Shown here: one piece after another, positions 34,119-42,258 of the stretch
Position numbering within the stretch: position 1 is the first letter of the stretch
Layout of the letters: every line of letters starts with the position of its first letter
Assembly (NCBI GenBank): GCA_049890035.1
Contig: JBMHCG010000032.1
Location: forward strand, 62,001-126,000
Direction: 5' to 3'
Length of the DNA: 64,000 nt
Origin: UBA11891 sp049890035
GTDB lineage: Bacteria > Bacteroidota > Bacteroidia > Flavobacteriales > Flavobacteriaceae
The notes under the pieces: model-generated
Databases searched by the model: none
What the model was told of the DNA's origin: nothing
Seen by the model: the letters and a program-made list of their open reading frames with translations, nothing else
Made by a program: the position numbers and the translations under genes

Positions 34119-35246
34119 ATGTCCATCGTTCTTAACAGTATACCAGAAGCTATCGAAGCCATCAAAAAAGAGGAAGTCATCATAGTGGTTGACGATGAAA
34201 ACCGTGAAAACGAAGGCGATTTTTTGGCCGCTGCAGAAGCTGTTAGCCCCGAGATGATCAACTTTATGGCTACTCATGGTAGGGGGTTGATTTGCGCTCC
34301 TTTGACAGAAAAGCGCTGTCAAGAACTCCAGTTGAGCCGGATGGTAACCAACAATACCGATCCCATGGAAACAGCCTTTACCGTATCTGTTGATCTGAAA
34401 GGGGCGGGAGTAACCACCGGTATCTCTGCTGCCGATCGTTGCCAAACCGTACGTGCTTTGGTCGCATCGACAACCCAGCCCCATCAATTGTCCCGTCCCG
34501 GACATATCTTTCCTCTGATTGCCAAAGAAGGAGGTGTTTTGAGACGCACTGGCCATACCGAAGCAGCCATTGATTTTGCCCGCTTGGCGGGCTTTGCCCC
34601 GGCTGGAGTAATTGTCGAGATTATGAATGAAGACGGCAGCATGGCCCGATTGCCGCAGTTGGTGGAAGTAGCCAAAAAGTTTGATTTAAAAATTGTTTCT
34701 ATTGAAGATCTGGTTTCCTATCGCATGCAGCATGACAGTCTGATTTTGAAAAAGATAGACCATGAAATTCAAACCCGTTTTGGGGTTTTTCGACTGCGAG
34801 CCTATGAACAAACTACGACCAAACAAATTCATTTGGCTCTCAGCACGGGGACTTGGCAAATTGGAGAGCCCGTCTTGACACGAATCAACTCAACCCGAAT
34901 TAGTGATGATATTTTGGGGTTACTCACTACAGGTATAGACCGTCGATTGGAGGACATCTTTAGAAGAATAAACAAAGAAGGCAAAGGAGCTGTTTTGTTT
35001 ATTCAACACCACCAAGCTGCTGAAAATTTACTCTCTCGAATTACACAACTGACACAAATACAGAAAGAGGGAGTTATAGACAAAGCTCCTCCCCTACCAA
35101 TGGACGAACGAGATTTTGGTATTGGTGCTCAAATCTTACACGATCTTAACATCAATAGATTGAAAGTGATGACGAACTCAACACAAAAACCAAGGGTGGG
35201 ATTGACAGGCTACGGTTTAGAGATTCACAGTTATGTTCAGTATTAA
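34119..35246 (+). CDS. ribB: 3,4-dihydroxy-2-butanone-4-phosphate synthase with degenerate GTP cyclohydrolase II domain
   Basis: The N-terminal 200 residues are a complete RibB domain: DDENRENEGDFL (residues 25-36), ATHGRGLICAPL, TGISAADR and GHTEAAIDFARLAG. It makes the four-carbon precursor of riboflavin from ribulose 5-phosphate. Residues about 210-375 align with GTP cyclohydrolase II. However, the zinc-binding cysteine block of active RibA enzymes is absent (the corresponding stretch reads LTRINSTRISDDILG), so this half should not be catalytic. It ends convergently with the TauE gene (four-base overlap). Confidence 0.9.
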   Translation: MSIVLNSIPEAIEAIKKEEVIIVVDDENRENEGDFLAAAEAVSPEMINFMATHGRGLICAPLTEKRCQELQLSRMVTNNTDPMETAFTVSVDLKGAGVTTGISAADRCQTVRALVASTTQPHQLSRPGHIFPLIAKEGGVLRRTGHTEAAIDFARLAGFAPAGVIVEIMNEDGSMARLPQLVEVAKKFDLKIVSIEDLVSYRMQHDSLILKKIDHEIQTRFGVFRLRAYEQTTTKQIHLALSTGTWQIGEPVLTRINSTRISDDILGLLTTGIDRRLEDIFRRINKEGKGAVLFIQHHQAAENLLSRITQLTQIQKEGVIDKAPPLPMDERDFGIGAQILHDLNINRLKVMTNSTQKPRVGLTGYGLEIHSYVQY

Positions 35247-35998
35247 GTAAAAAACCAAAGTTTGGTCGCCATCACACTCACCATCACCAAAAGGGCGATC
35301 TTCACCACGCGCTCCCCCTTTCTAACCGACCAGCGACTGGTCAACCAAGCTCCCAAAGAGGTCCCTAATGCCATCCAAAAACCCAACATCCAGTCTACCT
35401 TTGCGTTCCAAGCAAAAGTACCCAGTGCACAGAGGCTGTAAATGCAAACCACCGTGACTTTGGTTGCATTGGTTTGAATCAGGCTCAATTGATTGATTTG
35501 GGTTAAGAAAAGCATGATGACAAAGCCAATGCCTGCATTGATAAAACCTCCATAAATACCGATACAGAAAAACCCCAATAAGGCCCATGCCAAGTGTTTC
35601 CCCTTTAATCGCTGTTGGCGTTCTTCAAAAGATTTTTTGGGACTTGCAACAATCAAACCCACAACGACTAGCATCACAATAGCCAGAATTTTATTAAAAA
35701 CAGCCCCATCAATATCTACTGCAATTTGGGCTCCAAGCAAAGCACCCAAAGAAGCCGATAGTCCTAAATAAAGAGTAAATCGATTCGGAGGATAGCCCTT
35801 GCTTTGATATCCCATACTACCAAAAAAAGACTGTATGACTATAGCTATCCGGTTGGTGCCATTGGCAACAGCGGGTGGCAATCCTAAGAAGATCAGAACC
35901 GGCAGGGTGATTAATGACCCCCCACCCGCGAGGGTATTGATAATGCCCGCTAAAAATCCAACTCCTATTAGCAAAGGAATTTCGTACCACAAATCCAT
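35243..35998 (-). CDS. TauE/SafE-family sulfite or anion exporter
   Basis: A 251-residue membrane protein with seven to eight helices and the duplicated TauE/SafE pattern: GVGFLAGIINTLAGGGSLITLPVLIFLGLPPAVANGTNR near the N-terminus and GIYGGFINAGIGFVIMLFL in the second half. Family members export sulfite, sulfonates or other small anions; the substrate here cannot be read from sequence. A TATCTTTG box four bases before its ATG predicts a leaderless transcript. Confidence 0.87.
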   Translation of the reverse strand: MDLWYEIPLLIGVGFLAGIINTLAGGGSLITLPVLIFLGLPPAVANGTNRIAIVIQSFFGSMGYQSKGYPPNRFTLYLGLSASLGALLGAQIAVDIDGAVFNKILAIVMLVVVGLIVASPKKSFEERQQRLKGKHLAWALLGFFCIGIYGGFINAGIGFVIMLFLTQINQLSLIQTNATKVTVVCIYSLCALGTFAWNAKVDWMLGFWMALGTSLGAWLTSRWSVRKGERVVKIALLVMVSVMATKLWFFT

Positions 35999-36002
35999 GC
36001 GC

Positions 36003-36010
36003 CAAAGATA
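36003..36010 (-). promoter_or_regulatory. -7 promoter box of the TauE/SafE gene
   Basis: Minus-strand TATCTTTG, four bases (GCGC) before the ATG at 35996-35998. No -33 TTG at the expected distance. Confidence 0.45.
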
Positions 36011-36078
36011 ACGACTCCGATTCCTATCCCTTGAAGCTACAGCTTAAATTTTGGTTTTTAAATCAAGAAAAAGCAACG

Positions 36079-36086
36079 TATATTTG
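36079..36086 (+). promoter_or_regulatory. -7 promoter box of tRNA-Ser
   Basis: TATATTTG matches TAnnTTTG and ends ten bases before the mature tRNA 5' end. A TTTG at 36050-36053 is 25 bases upstream, slightly longer than usual spacing. Confidence 0.6.
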
Positions 36087-36096
36087 CCATCGCAAA

Positions 36097-36181
36097 GGAG
36101 AAATGGCAGAGTGGTCGAATGCGGCAGTCTTGAAAACTGTTGAGGGTCACACCTCCGGGGGTTCGAATCCCTCTTTCTCCG
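36097..36181 (+). tRNA. tRNA-Ser (anticodon UGA)
   Basis: An 85-base class II tRNA. Acceptor GGAGAAA pairs with TTTCTCC (36174-36180), with G36181 as discriminator. The D-loop is GGCAGAGTGGTCGAATGC-like, and the anticodon loop CTTGAAA gives anticodon TGA, reading UCA. A long variable arm and the T-arm GGGGGTTCGAATCCCTC follow. CCA is not encoded. Confidence 0.96.
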
Positions 36182-36190
36182 CTTGTATAA

Positions 36191-36235
36191 TCCATTAACA
36201 ATTGTTTTTCAATAAGTTAATGGATTTTTGCTTTT
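36191..36235 (+). terminator. Rho-independent terminator of tRNA-Ser
   Basis: TCCATTAAC (36191-36199) and GTTAATGGA (36216-36224) form a perfect nine-pair stem, followed by TTTTTGCTTTT. Confidence 0.88.
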
Positions 36236-36658
36236 ATGCCTGAACAATAAGTGTACGTTACAACTTAATTTTTAACTTCTACAACAAGTAAAATAATTAA
36301 AAATTCTGTTTTTTTTGAAGTAAAATGGAGGGTGGATTTTCAAGCATTTGTTTTCTCTACCATTTATATGCAATCAACTTAGATATAAAAGCACCATATT
36401 TAATATTCAGATCGTCTTGTAAGATTGGTCTGAATTGAAATCTCTGAAAATTTATCTGTATTACTAGCCTTTACACACATTATTTCAACTCAATTCATTC
36501 ATTGATTGGAATAGATATGCTGTTTATACAAGTTTTCATTATTACGATAATGTAAAAATTCAAACATCTAATTTTTAAGAAATAACTAAATATGTAAAGA
36601 TTATGTATTTCAATCTCTAGTATGCCAATAACCTAAGAATTAAACAGAAAACCGCATC
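36236..36658 (+). other. AT-rich intergenic region without recognised genes
   Basis: About 420 bases of AT-rich sequence between the tRNA terminator and the FN3 lipoprotein. I see no open frame of protein character, no RNA gene and no clean TAnnTTTG box. It must contain the promoter of the downstream exported-protein operon. Confidence 0.5.
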
Positions 36659-37396
36659 ATGAAAAAAGTACAATTTCTTATAGTATTAATTCTTCATATT
36701 GTATCCTGTGGAACAGAAGAGGATGCTTCTGATCCTAAATCTAGTATTGTACAGACGCCTCCAAATAACACAGCTACCGTTCCTACGCCCGGCCAGTCAA
36801 GTTTATCTGCTCCAGCCAATAACGAGGTTTGTTTGGAAGGACAAGAAGTAGATGCAACCAATAGTAGCGTTACTTTTTCTTGGAATGCTTCTACAGATAC
36901 CGACAGTTATGATTTGGTTATCACCAATCAGAAAACCAATAGCTCGCAAACGGAAGCAGGTATTACCAGTACTTCCAAAGAAGTGACTTTAGAAAATGAT
37001 CTTAGTTACAGCTGGAAAATAATCTCCAAAGCCAACGACACTTCAGACACCAGCACTTCAGAAGTTTGGCAGTTTTATCTGGCAGGAGATGGACAAGAAA
37101 ATCATACCCCTTTTGCGGCAACTGTACTCAACCCTTTGGCTGGTGCTGCCGTAGATGCTACTGATAGCAGTATAGGCTTGTCTTGGGAAGGCAACGATCC
37201 GGATGCTGATGATACCCTGAGTTATACCATTTATTTCGGGGAAACCAATCCGCCCCAAGAAACAATAGCAGAGGATGTTTCGGAAACGTCTAAAGAGGTA
37301 CCTGTTGAGAGTGGTAAAACCTATTACTGGCGCATAAAAACCACTGATGGTGTCAACAGCTCTTTTACGTTGGTATATAGTTTTTTGGTTAATTAA
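36659..37396 (+). CDS. lipoprotein with two fibronectin type III-like domains
   Basis: A 245-residue lipoprotein. The signal peptide KKVQFLIVLILHIVSC puts the lipid-bearing cysteine at about residue 17, followed by an acidic CGTEEDASD stretch of the type exported to the cell surface in Bacteroidota. Two beta-sandwich repeats follow, each with SW/LSW and YYWRI/YSWKI core strands (about residues 65-145 and 155-245). The repeats suggest a binding or scaffold role. It is 14 bases ahead of the DUF1800 gene and probably the first gene of a three-gene operon. It has no T9SS C-terminal domain. Confidence 0.75.
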   Translation: MKKVQFLIVLILHIVSCGTEEDASDPKSSIVQTPPNNTATVPTPGQSSLSAPANNEVCLEGQEVDATNSSVTFSWNASTDTDSYDLVITNQKTNSSQTEAGITSTSKEVTLENDLSYSWKIISKANDTSDTSTSEVWQFYLAGDGQENHTPFAATVLNPLAGAAVDATDSSIGLSWEGNDPDADDTLSYTIYFGETNPPQETIAEDVSETSKEVPVESGKTYYWRIKTTDGVNSSFTLVYSFLVN

Positions 37397-37410
37397 TTTT
37401 TTATTGGAGA

Positions 37411-39279
37411 ATGGAGAAATCTAAAACAACTAACACGAAACAGGGAGAGGAGTCCATAGATCTTGTAAAACAATTCTATGACCAAGATATCGATCACCAG
37501 GCATTAGAGAAAGCGATAACAGACCGTAAAAATAAATTTAGAAAATCAAGTACGTTAAGCCTACAACCCTATACTGGTGAATTTGGGAAACGACAAAAAA
37601 GACATTTGCTAAATAGAGCAATGGTAGGCATTTGCAAACGCCATATGGATGATTTGGAAGGGCTAAGTCTTTCACAAGCGATAGATTTAATTTTTACAGA
37701 AGAAACCTTATCAGAACCGACCAACATCTACTACTGGGAGAAAAATGCAGCCCAATACAAGGAAAGATATATTTCTGAGGACGTAGGACCCAATGAACCA
37801 TTTATTAACAGGGAATATACAGATGACTTACCTCCGGGCTCGCAAGAACTTTTTGGGCATGAAAGAAGGATGGCTGTTTGGTCTATTGTCTATAATGGAA
37901 TGTATAATCAAAAAACATCCATACACTGGAAACTATTTAAGTTCCTTCACAACCTTGTCCCTACAAAAGCTTTTGATGCAGTTGGCCACAAAGGTGGCTA
38001 TAATTACATCAAATTGGTTTTCGAATCATGCTTTTCCAGCTACAAGCAATTCATATACAACGTAACACTGGATGGGTCAATGTTATTTTTCCTCAATTTG
38101 AATTTAAGCCGCAAGGAAACACCCGATGAAAATTACGCCCGAGAGGTTCAAGAGTTGTTTACAGTAGGCAAAAGGCCTTTTGCACAATTCTCCGAACAAG
38201 ATGTTAGAGAAATAGCCCGTGCCCTGGTGGGGTGGAACTGGGACTATGATACGGTTGTCTTTGAGGAGGGTCACGAAAATAGCAGTTCATTTGATCCAAA
38301 TAATCACGATACAGGTGATAAATATTTTTCGAGTTTTTATAACAACAAAGTCATTAAAGGTCGAGAAGGGCCCGAAGGTGCAGAAGAACTACAAGAGGTT
38401 GTCGATATGCTGTTCGATACAAATGAGAACAGTATCTATATAGCCCGGCGACTGTATCAATTTTTTGTCTATCCAGCATTGACAGATGAAATTGAAGAAC
38501 ATATTGTCAAGCCCTTGGCTAAGGTATATCGGGACAACAATTATTCCCTTGTTGCACCTTTAAAGGTATTACTTCAAAGCCAGCATTTTTTTCAATCCAA
38601 CGTCGAAAATGCAATGATCAAATCGCCCATAGACTTTAACATGAGCATCCTGAAAGAAATCAATCTTTTGGAGGGAGTGCTGCATTTATGGAATGGTGAA
38701 AGAGAGTTTTTTTCTGTTTTTGACAATGACTTTTTTGGTGAAAAAGAAAAGGATTTGTCCCATAGAAAATATAGGCTTACGGAGCATTTAAACTGGTATG
38801 CTGGCAAAGATATCGGCATGAATCTACTGGACCCACCCAGTGTATCGGGTTGGCCTTCCTACTATCAAGAACCGGTTTATGATTTATTTTGGATGAATTC
38901 TTCAACTATTTCAAGAAGGGGAAAGTTAGCGGAACAATACCTACGATGGGGGTTTTGGATGGATATTTTTATTGATGAAAATGGTGTGAATTTAAGAACA
39001 AACTATATAGATTATTTGAACTCATTCGAGAATCCATTGGACTTCAATAGTTTTTATGAAGAATTATGCGAACGATTTACGGGAGGACTGATTACCACTC
39101 AGGCGAAATCTAGAATAAAGAATATTCTCCTTCAAGAAATAAACCTTCAACACTGGCGTGAAGAGGTTAGCTTACTCTTATCCAATAATCTAGATCAAGG
39201 AACTTACGCCTCTATTCAGTGGAGGCTCGGACACGCTATGAAATCACTTGCTACTCTGGGCGAATTTAATCTACACTAG
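37411..39279 (+). CDS. DUF1800 family protein
   Basis: A 622-residue protein of the DUF1800 group. Diagnostic segments include KRHLLNRAMVGICKRH at the N-terminus, a NPREVQELFTVG-type segment (NYAREVQELFTVGK) and ARALVGWNWD, then LDPPSVSGWPSYYQEP in the last third. No signal peptide is evident with this start. DUF1800 genes are regularly paired with DUF1501 genes in diverse bacteria; the biochemical role is undefined. The next gene (DUF1501) starts two bases after its stop. Confidence 0.82.
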   Translation: MEKSKTTNTKQGEESIDLVKQFYDQDIDHQALEKAITDRKNKFRKSSTLSLQPYTGEFGKRQKRHLLNRAMVGICKRHMDDLEGLSLSQAIDLIFTEETLSEPTNIYYWEKNAAQYKERYISEDVGPNEPFINREYTDDLPPGSQELFGHERRMAVWSIVYNGMYNQKTSIHWKLFKFLHNLVPTKAFDAVGHKGGYNYIKLVFESCFSSYKQFIYNVTLDGSMLFFLNLNLSRKETPDENYAREVQELFTVGKRPFAQFSEQDVREIARALVGWNWDYDTVVFEEGHENSSSFDPNNHDTGDKYFSSFYNNKVIKGREGPEGAEELQEVVDMLFDTNENSIYIARRLYQFFVYPALTDEIEEHIVKPLAKVYRDNNYSLVAPLKVLLQSQHFFQSNVENAMIKSPIDFNMSILKEINLLEGVLHLWNGEREFFSVFDNDFFGEKEKDLSHRKYRLTEHLNWYAGKDIGMNLLDPPSVSGWPSYYQEPVYDLFWMNSSTISRRGKLAEQYLRWGFWMDIFIDENGVNLRTNYIDYLNSFENPLDFNSFYEELCERFTGGLITTQAKSRIKNILLQEINLQHWREEVSLLLSNNLDQGTYASIQWRLGHAMKSLATLGEFNLH

Positions 39280-39281
39280 AA

Positions 39282-41375
39282 ATGAAAAGAAGAGACTTTT
39301 TACACGGTATCAGCCATGCAGTCGCAGGGAGTTTTGTGCTGCCAAGTTTTGCCCAAGGTTTAGATTTTTCATCCAACAGCTTTCTCAACCATACCCTTAG
39401 CCAAGGTAAAATATTGGTTTTGATCAAATTAAATGGTGGCAATGATGGTTTGAATACGGTAATTCCAATGAATCAATTATCCAATTTGAGTAAGGTGAGA
39501 CCGCATGTTTTTCTACCTGATAACAAAATCATAAACCTCGATCAAAATGATTTGGGCTTACATCCTGAATTGTCAGGGTTTCAATCGTTGTTTGATGAAG
39601 ATCGCTTGAAGATTATACAAAATGTTGGGTACGTAGAGCCCGATTTTTCTCACTTTCGCTCAATGGATATTTGGGAATCCGCTTCGGATTATAACAAATT
39701 TGTAACTTCTGGATGGATGGGAAGATACCTTGAAGATCAACACCCAACATTTCCAGAAAACTATCCCAATTCAAATTATCCGCATCCATTGTCAGTAGAG
39801 TTAAATACCCCCTCATTATTGCTTACAGGGCGAAATGCTTTTACCAGCTTTGTGGCTAGAGACCCCGAGGAGTTTTATGAAATCATCAACGAATTTGATA
39901 ATAACTACGATACGTCATCCTATGCAGGGACTAAGCTAGACTATATGCAACTTATCGGTAAACAAGCCAATATCTATGGCGAATTACTGGCTGAGATATT
40001 TGCAAAAGGTACAATCAACCACGCCTATTCCAATTCCGATCTTGCTCGACAATTTGAAATTGCAACGAAATTAATCAGCGGCGGTTTGCATTCCCGTATA
40101 TATTTAACCGAACTAGGTGGTTTTGACACACATGATACACAGGTGGATCAATCGGATCCCACCAAAGGCGCCCATGCCAATCTTTTAAAACAACTTAATG
40201 AAGCTGTGTTAACGTTCATGAAAAACATGGATGCGATAAACCGATCTGATGATGTTTTGGTTATGACCTACTCGGAGTTTGGACGAACCATAGTATCGAA
40301 TGGCTCGAATGGAACCGATCACGGTACAGCGGCTCCATTATTTGTTTTTGGAAATAAAGTGGATCCTGCGATTTTGGGCAACAATCCTGAAATTCCCTCC
40401 AATGCTGAATGGCAAGATAATTTATCTACTGAGTTTGATTTTCGTCAGGTCTATTCCTCCATCATGAACCAATGGCTGACAATGAAACCCTCCACTGAAG
40501 AAAATGTTCTTTTCAAAAAATTCGACCAGCTACCAATCATCCAGAGTAACTATATAGACAGCGATGGTGATGGGGTGAGTGATGATCGTGACCTATGTAA
40601 TGCAACCCCCTTGGGAGCAATGGTCAATACAGATGGTTGCGAGATTTTTTCCTTACCCGCTGATAATTATTCTATTCAAACCAATGGTGTGTCTTGTGCG
40701 GGTATGAGTAATGGTACGATACGTATTCGTATTCAAAACACTGATCATACTTACAATTTGTCCATCCCAGAAACAGAGACCAACTATACTTTGAATACTG
40801 AGAATGCCCATCAATTGCTGGTAGATGCACTGGGAATTGGAAATTACACCCTGAACTTTACCATTGCTGATCAAGAAAGCTATCTCCAAACGTTTGAAGT
40901 GGGAATAACGGAGCCCCCAGCTTTGACAGCTAAATCAAAGGTGCAGCAAAAAGATAAGACCATCCAATTGCATTTGGGTGGTTCCGAACTGTATTATGCT
41001 GAAATCAATGGAGAAAAAAGAAGTTTCCAGGTCAGTGATTTCGAGCTACCACTCAGATCCGGTTTGAACAAGATAAAAATTTCTACCCCGCAGCCTTGTC
41101 AGGGTGTATATGAAGAAGAGGTATTTATCTCAGAACAAGTCAAACATTATCCCAACCCTGTAAAGCATGAATTGAATTTAGTTATTCCAGGCAAAGACCG
41201 TTCAACCGTTATAACTATTTACGATCGATCAGGGCAGTTGGTCTATCGTTATGAGGAATCAATCCCTTATTCAAGAATGGTTAAAATAAATACAACTGTT
41301 TGGATAAAGGACCTTTATGTCGTCAAGGTCAATGGACAGACCGTTGATCAAACATTTAAGGTCATAAAAAGATAA
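39282..41375 (+). CDS. DUF1501 protein with Tat-type signal and T9SS sorting domain
   Basis: A 697-residue exported protein. The N-terminus MKRRDFLHGISHAVAGSF is a twin-arginine type signal. The DUF1501 domain (alkaline-phosphatase/sulfatase superfamily fold) contains LIKLNGGNDGLNTVIP, LTELGGFDTHDTQVDQ and TYSEFGRTIVSNGSNGTDHGTAAP. A thrombospondin type 3-like calcium segment DSDGDGVSDDRDLC follows (near residue 427). The C-terminus (about 620-697, starting VKHYPNPVKHELNL and ending TFKVIKR) is a type A T9SS sorting domain, so the protein should be passed to the cell surface by type IX secretion. Function unknown; pairing with DUF1800 is conserved. Confidence 0.85.
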   Translation: MKRRDFLHGISHAVAGSFVLPSFAQGLDFSSNSFLNHTLSQGKILVLIKLNGGNDGLNTVIPMNQLSNLSKVRPHVFLPDNKIINLDQNDLGLHPELSGFQSLFDEDRLKIIQNVGYVEPDFSHFRSMDIWESASDYNKFVTSGWMGRYLEDQHPTFPENYPNSNYPHPLSVELNTPSLLLTGRNAFTSFVARDPEEFYEIINEFDNNYDTSSYAGTKLDYMQLIGKQANIYGELLAEIFAKGTINHAYSNSDLARQFEIATKLISGGLHSRIYLTELGGFDTHDTQVDQSDPTKGAHANLLKQLNEAVLTFMKNMDAINRSDDVLVMTYSEFGRTIVSNGSNGTDHGTAAPLFVFGNKVDPAILGNNPEIPSNAEWQDNLSTEFDFRQVYSSIMNQWLTMKPSTEENVLFKKFDQLPIIQSNYIDSDGDGVSDDRDLCNATPLGAMVNTDGCEIFSLPADNYSIQTNGVSCAGMSNGTIRIRIQNTDHTYNLSIPETETNYTLNTENAHQLLVDALGIGNYTLNFTIADQESYLQTFEVGITEPPALTAKSKVQQKDKTIQLHLGGSELYYAEINGEKRSFQVSDFELPLRSGLNKIKISTPQPCQGVYEEEVFISEQVKHYPNPVKHELNLVIPGKDRSTVITIYDRSGQLVYRYEESIPYSRMVKINTTVWIKDLYVVKVNGQTVDQTFKVIKR

Positions 41376-41394
41376 GCTGAAGTTGTTCTATACG

Positions 41395-41901
41395 CTAGGA
41401 ATCGAAATTCACGGTGAGTATATCCTGATTGATCTCAGTAATGTAGGACTTTAAATTTCCTGAGCTTCGATTGGAACTGCAATTGGCCACAGGACCTGTT
41501 CCTGTGCCATAGGAGTTTCCATGATTGCCGCATGTAAATTTACCATTGGAATAGGACCATTTATTTGAAGTACCTAAATGGGGGCAACAATTATTAAATG
41601 CTGAAAACTGTTCTTCTGTTTTTCGAAGTAAAAGCACGTAATTGTCCACATCATTGACAAAGGATCCTACTTCCAAAAGTGACGCATAGTTTTTGTGAGT
41701 TATATCTACATAAAGTTGTTTCCCATCTAAAAAAAAACCCGATTCAGCGGTTTGATCTTTCAGTTGATTGTACAAAACCTCAGCCTCACTTAGCGGCTCT
41801 GCAGGTGTCATTTCGTTATCACAGGTCTCTAAAAGCATGGGTACAGCAATAGAAATGCCCAGCAGTTCACTAAGTTTACGAAAAAAGGCAGATCGGTTCA
41901 T
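41395..41901 (-). CDS. Rieske [2Fe-2S] protein, exported
   Basis: A 168-residue protein with an N-terminal hydrophobic segment (LLGISIAVPMLL) and a Rieske cluster site: C106-P-H108 and C124-G-N-H127. The ligand pattern is intact (CxH plus CxxH), although the spacer between the two boxes is only about 15 residues. Two further cysteines (105 and about 140) could form the stabilising disulfide. It could donate electrons to an unknown periplasmic or surface enzyme. It ends 19 bases from the DUF1501 gene on the opposite strand. Confidence 0.8.
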   Translation of the reverse strand: MNRSAFFRKLSELLGISIAVPMLLETCDNEMTPAEPLSEAEVLYNQLKDQTAESGFFLDGKQLYVDITHKNYASLLEVGSFVNDVDNYVLLLRKTEEQFSAFNNCCPHLGTSNKWSYSNGKFTCGNHGNSYGTGTGPVANCSSNRSSGNLKSYITEINQDILTVNFDS

Positions 41902-41905
41902 CGTT

Positions 41906-41913
41906 TAAAGATA
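41906..41913 (-). promoter_or_regulatory. -7-like promoter box of the Rieske gene
   Basis: Minus-strand TATCTTTA (one mismatch to TAnnTTTG) lies four bases before the ATG, the same spacing as the other leaderless candidates. Confidence 0.35.
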
Positions 41914-41988
41914 AAACAAAATAGACGGTGAATTCGTTATTTTGAGACTTTGAATGCTGGTTGATTCTTGCCCTACAAAAACGTTTAT

Positions 41989-42016
41989 ACAGTCATATAA
42001 TGACTGTTTTTTTATT
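41989..42016 (+). terminator. hairpin with T-run between the Rieske and esterase genes
   Basis: ACAGTCAT-ATA-ATGACTGT, a perfect eight-pair stem, followed by six T and ATT on the plus strand. No plus-strand gene ends directly before it; it could stop read-through or antisense transcription from the DUF1501 operon. The rest of the 41902-42258 gap holds nothing else I can support. Confidence 0.5.
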
Positions 42017-42258
42017 AAAACTGTTTACTCTCTTTTTAGTTCATTCCTAAATGCTTCAAAACTAATTTTAGTGTCTTATAATACCTTTTTGATAACGATT
42101 TGGAACGATTGACTCCTTAGAAGTGGGATTGTTTTTTAATATAAAAGATACGACACCTTTTTCGTGGAGCAAACGGCTGTAGGGTTCTTTTTCCATTCCA
42201 TCTGATTCCCCTTGAAGGGTATCTTTTTATATCTTGAACGATAAATCAACGAGAGCGT

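Noticed and set aside
41989..42016. Operator for the sialate esterase gene
   Set aside because: The perfect inverted repeat is followed by a T-run, which fits a terminator better than a repressor site.
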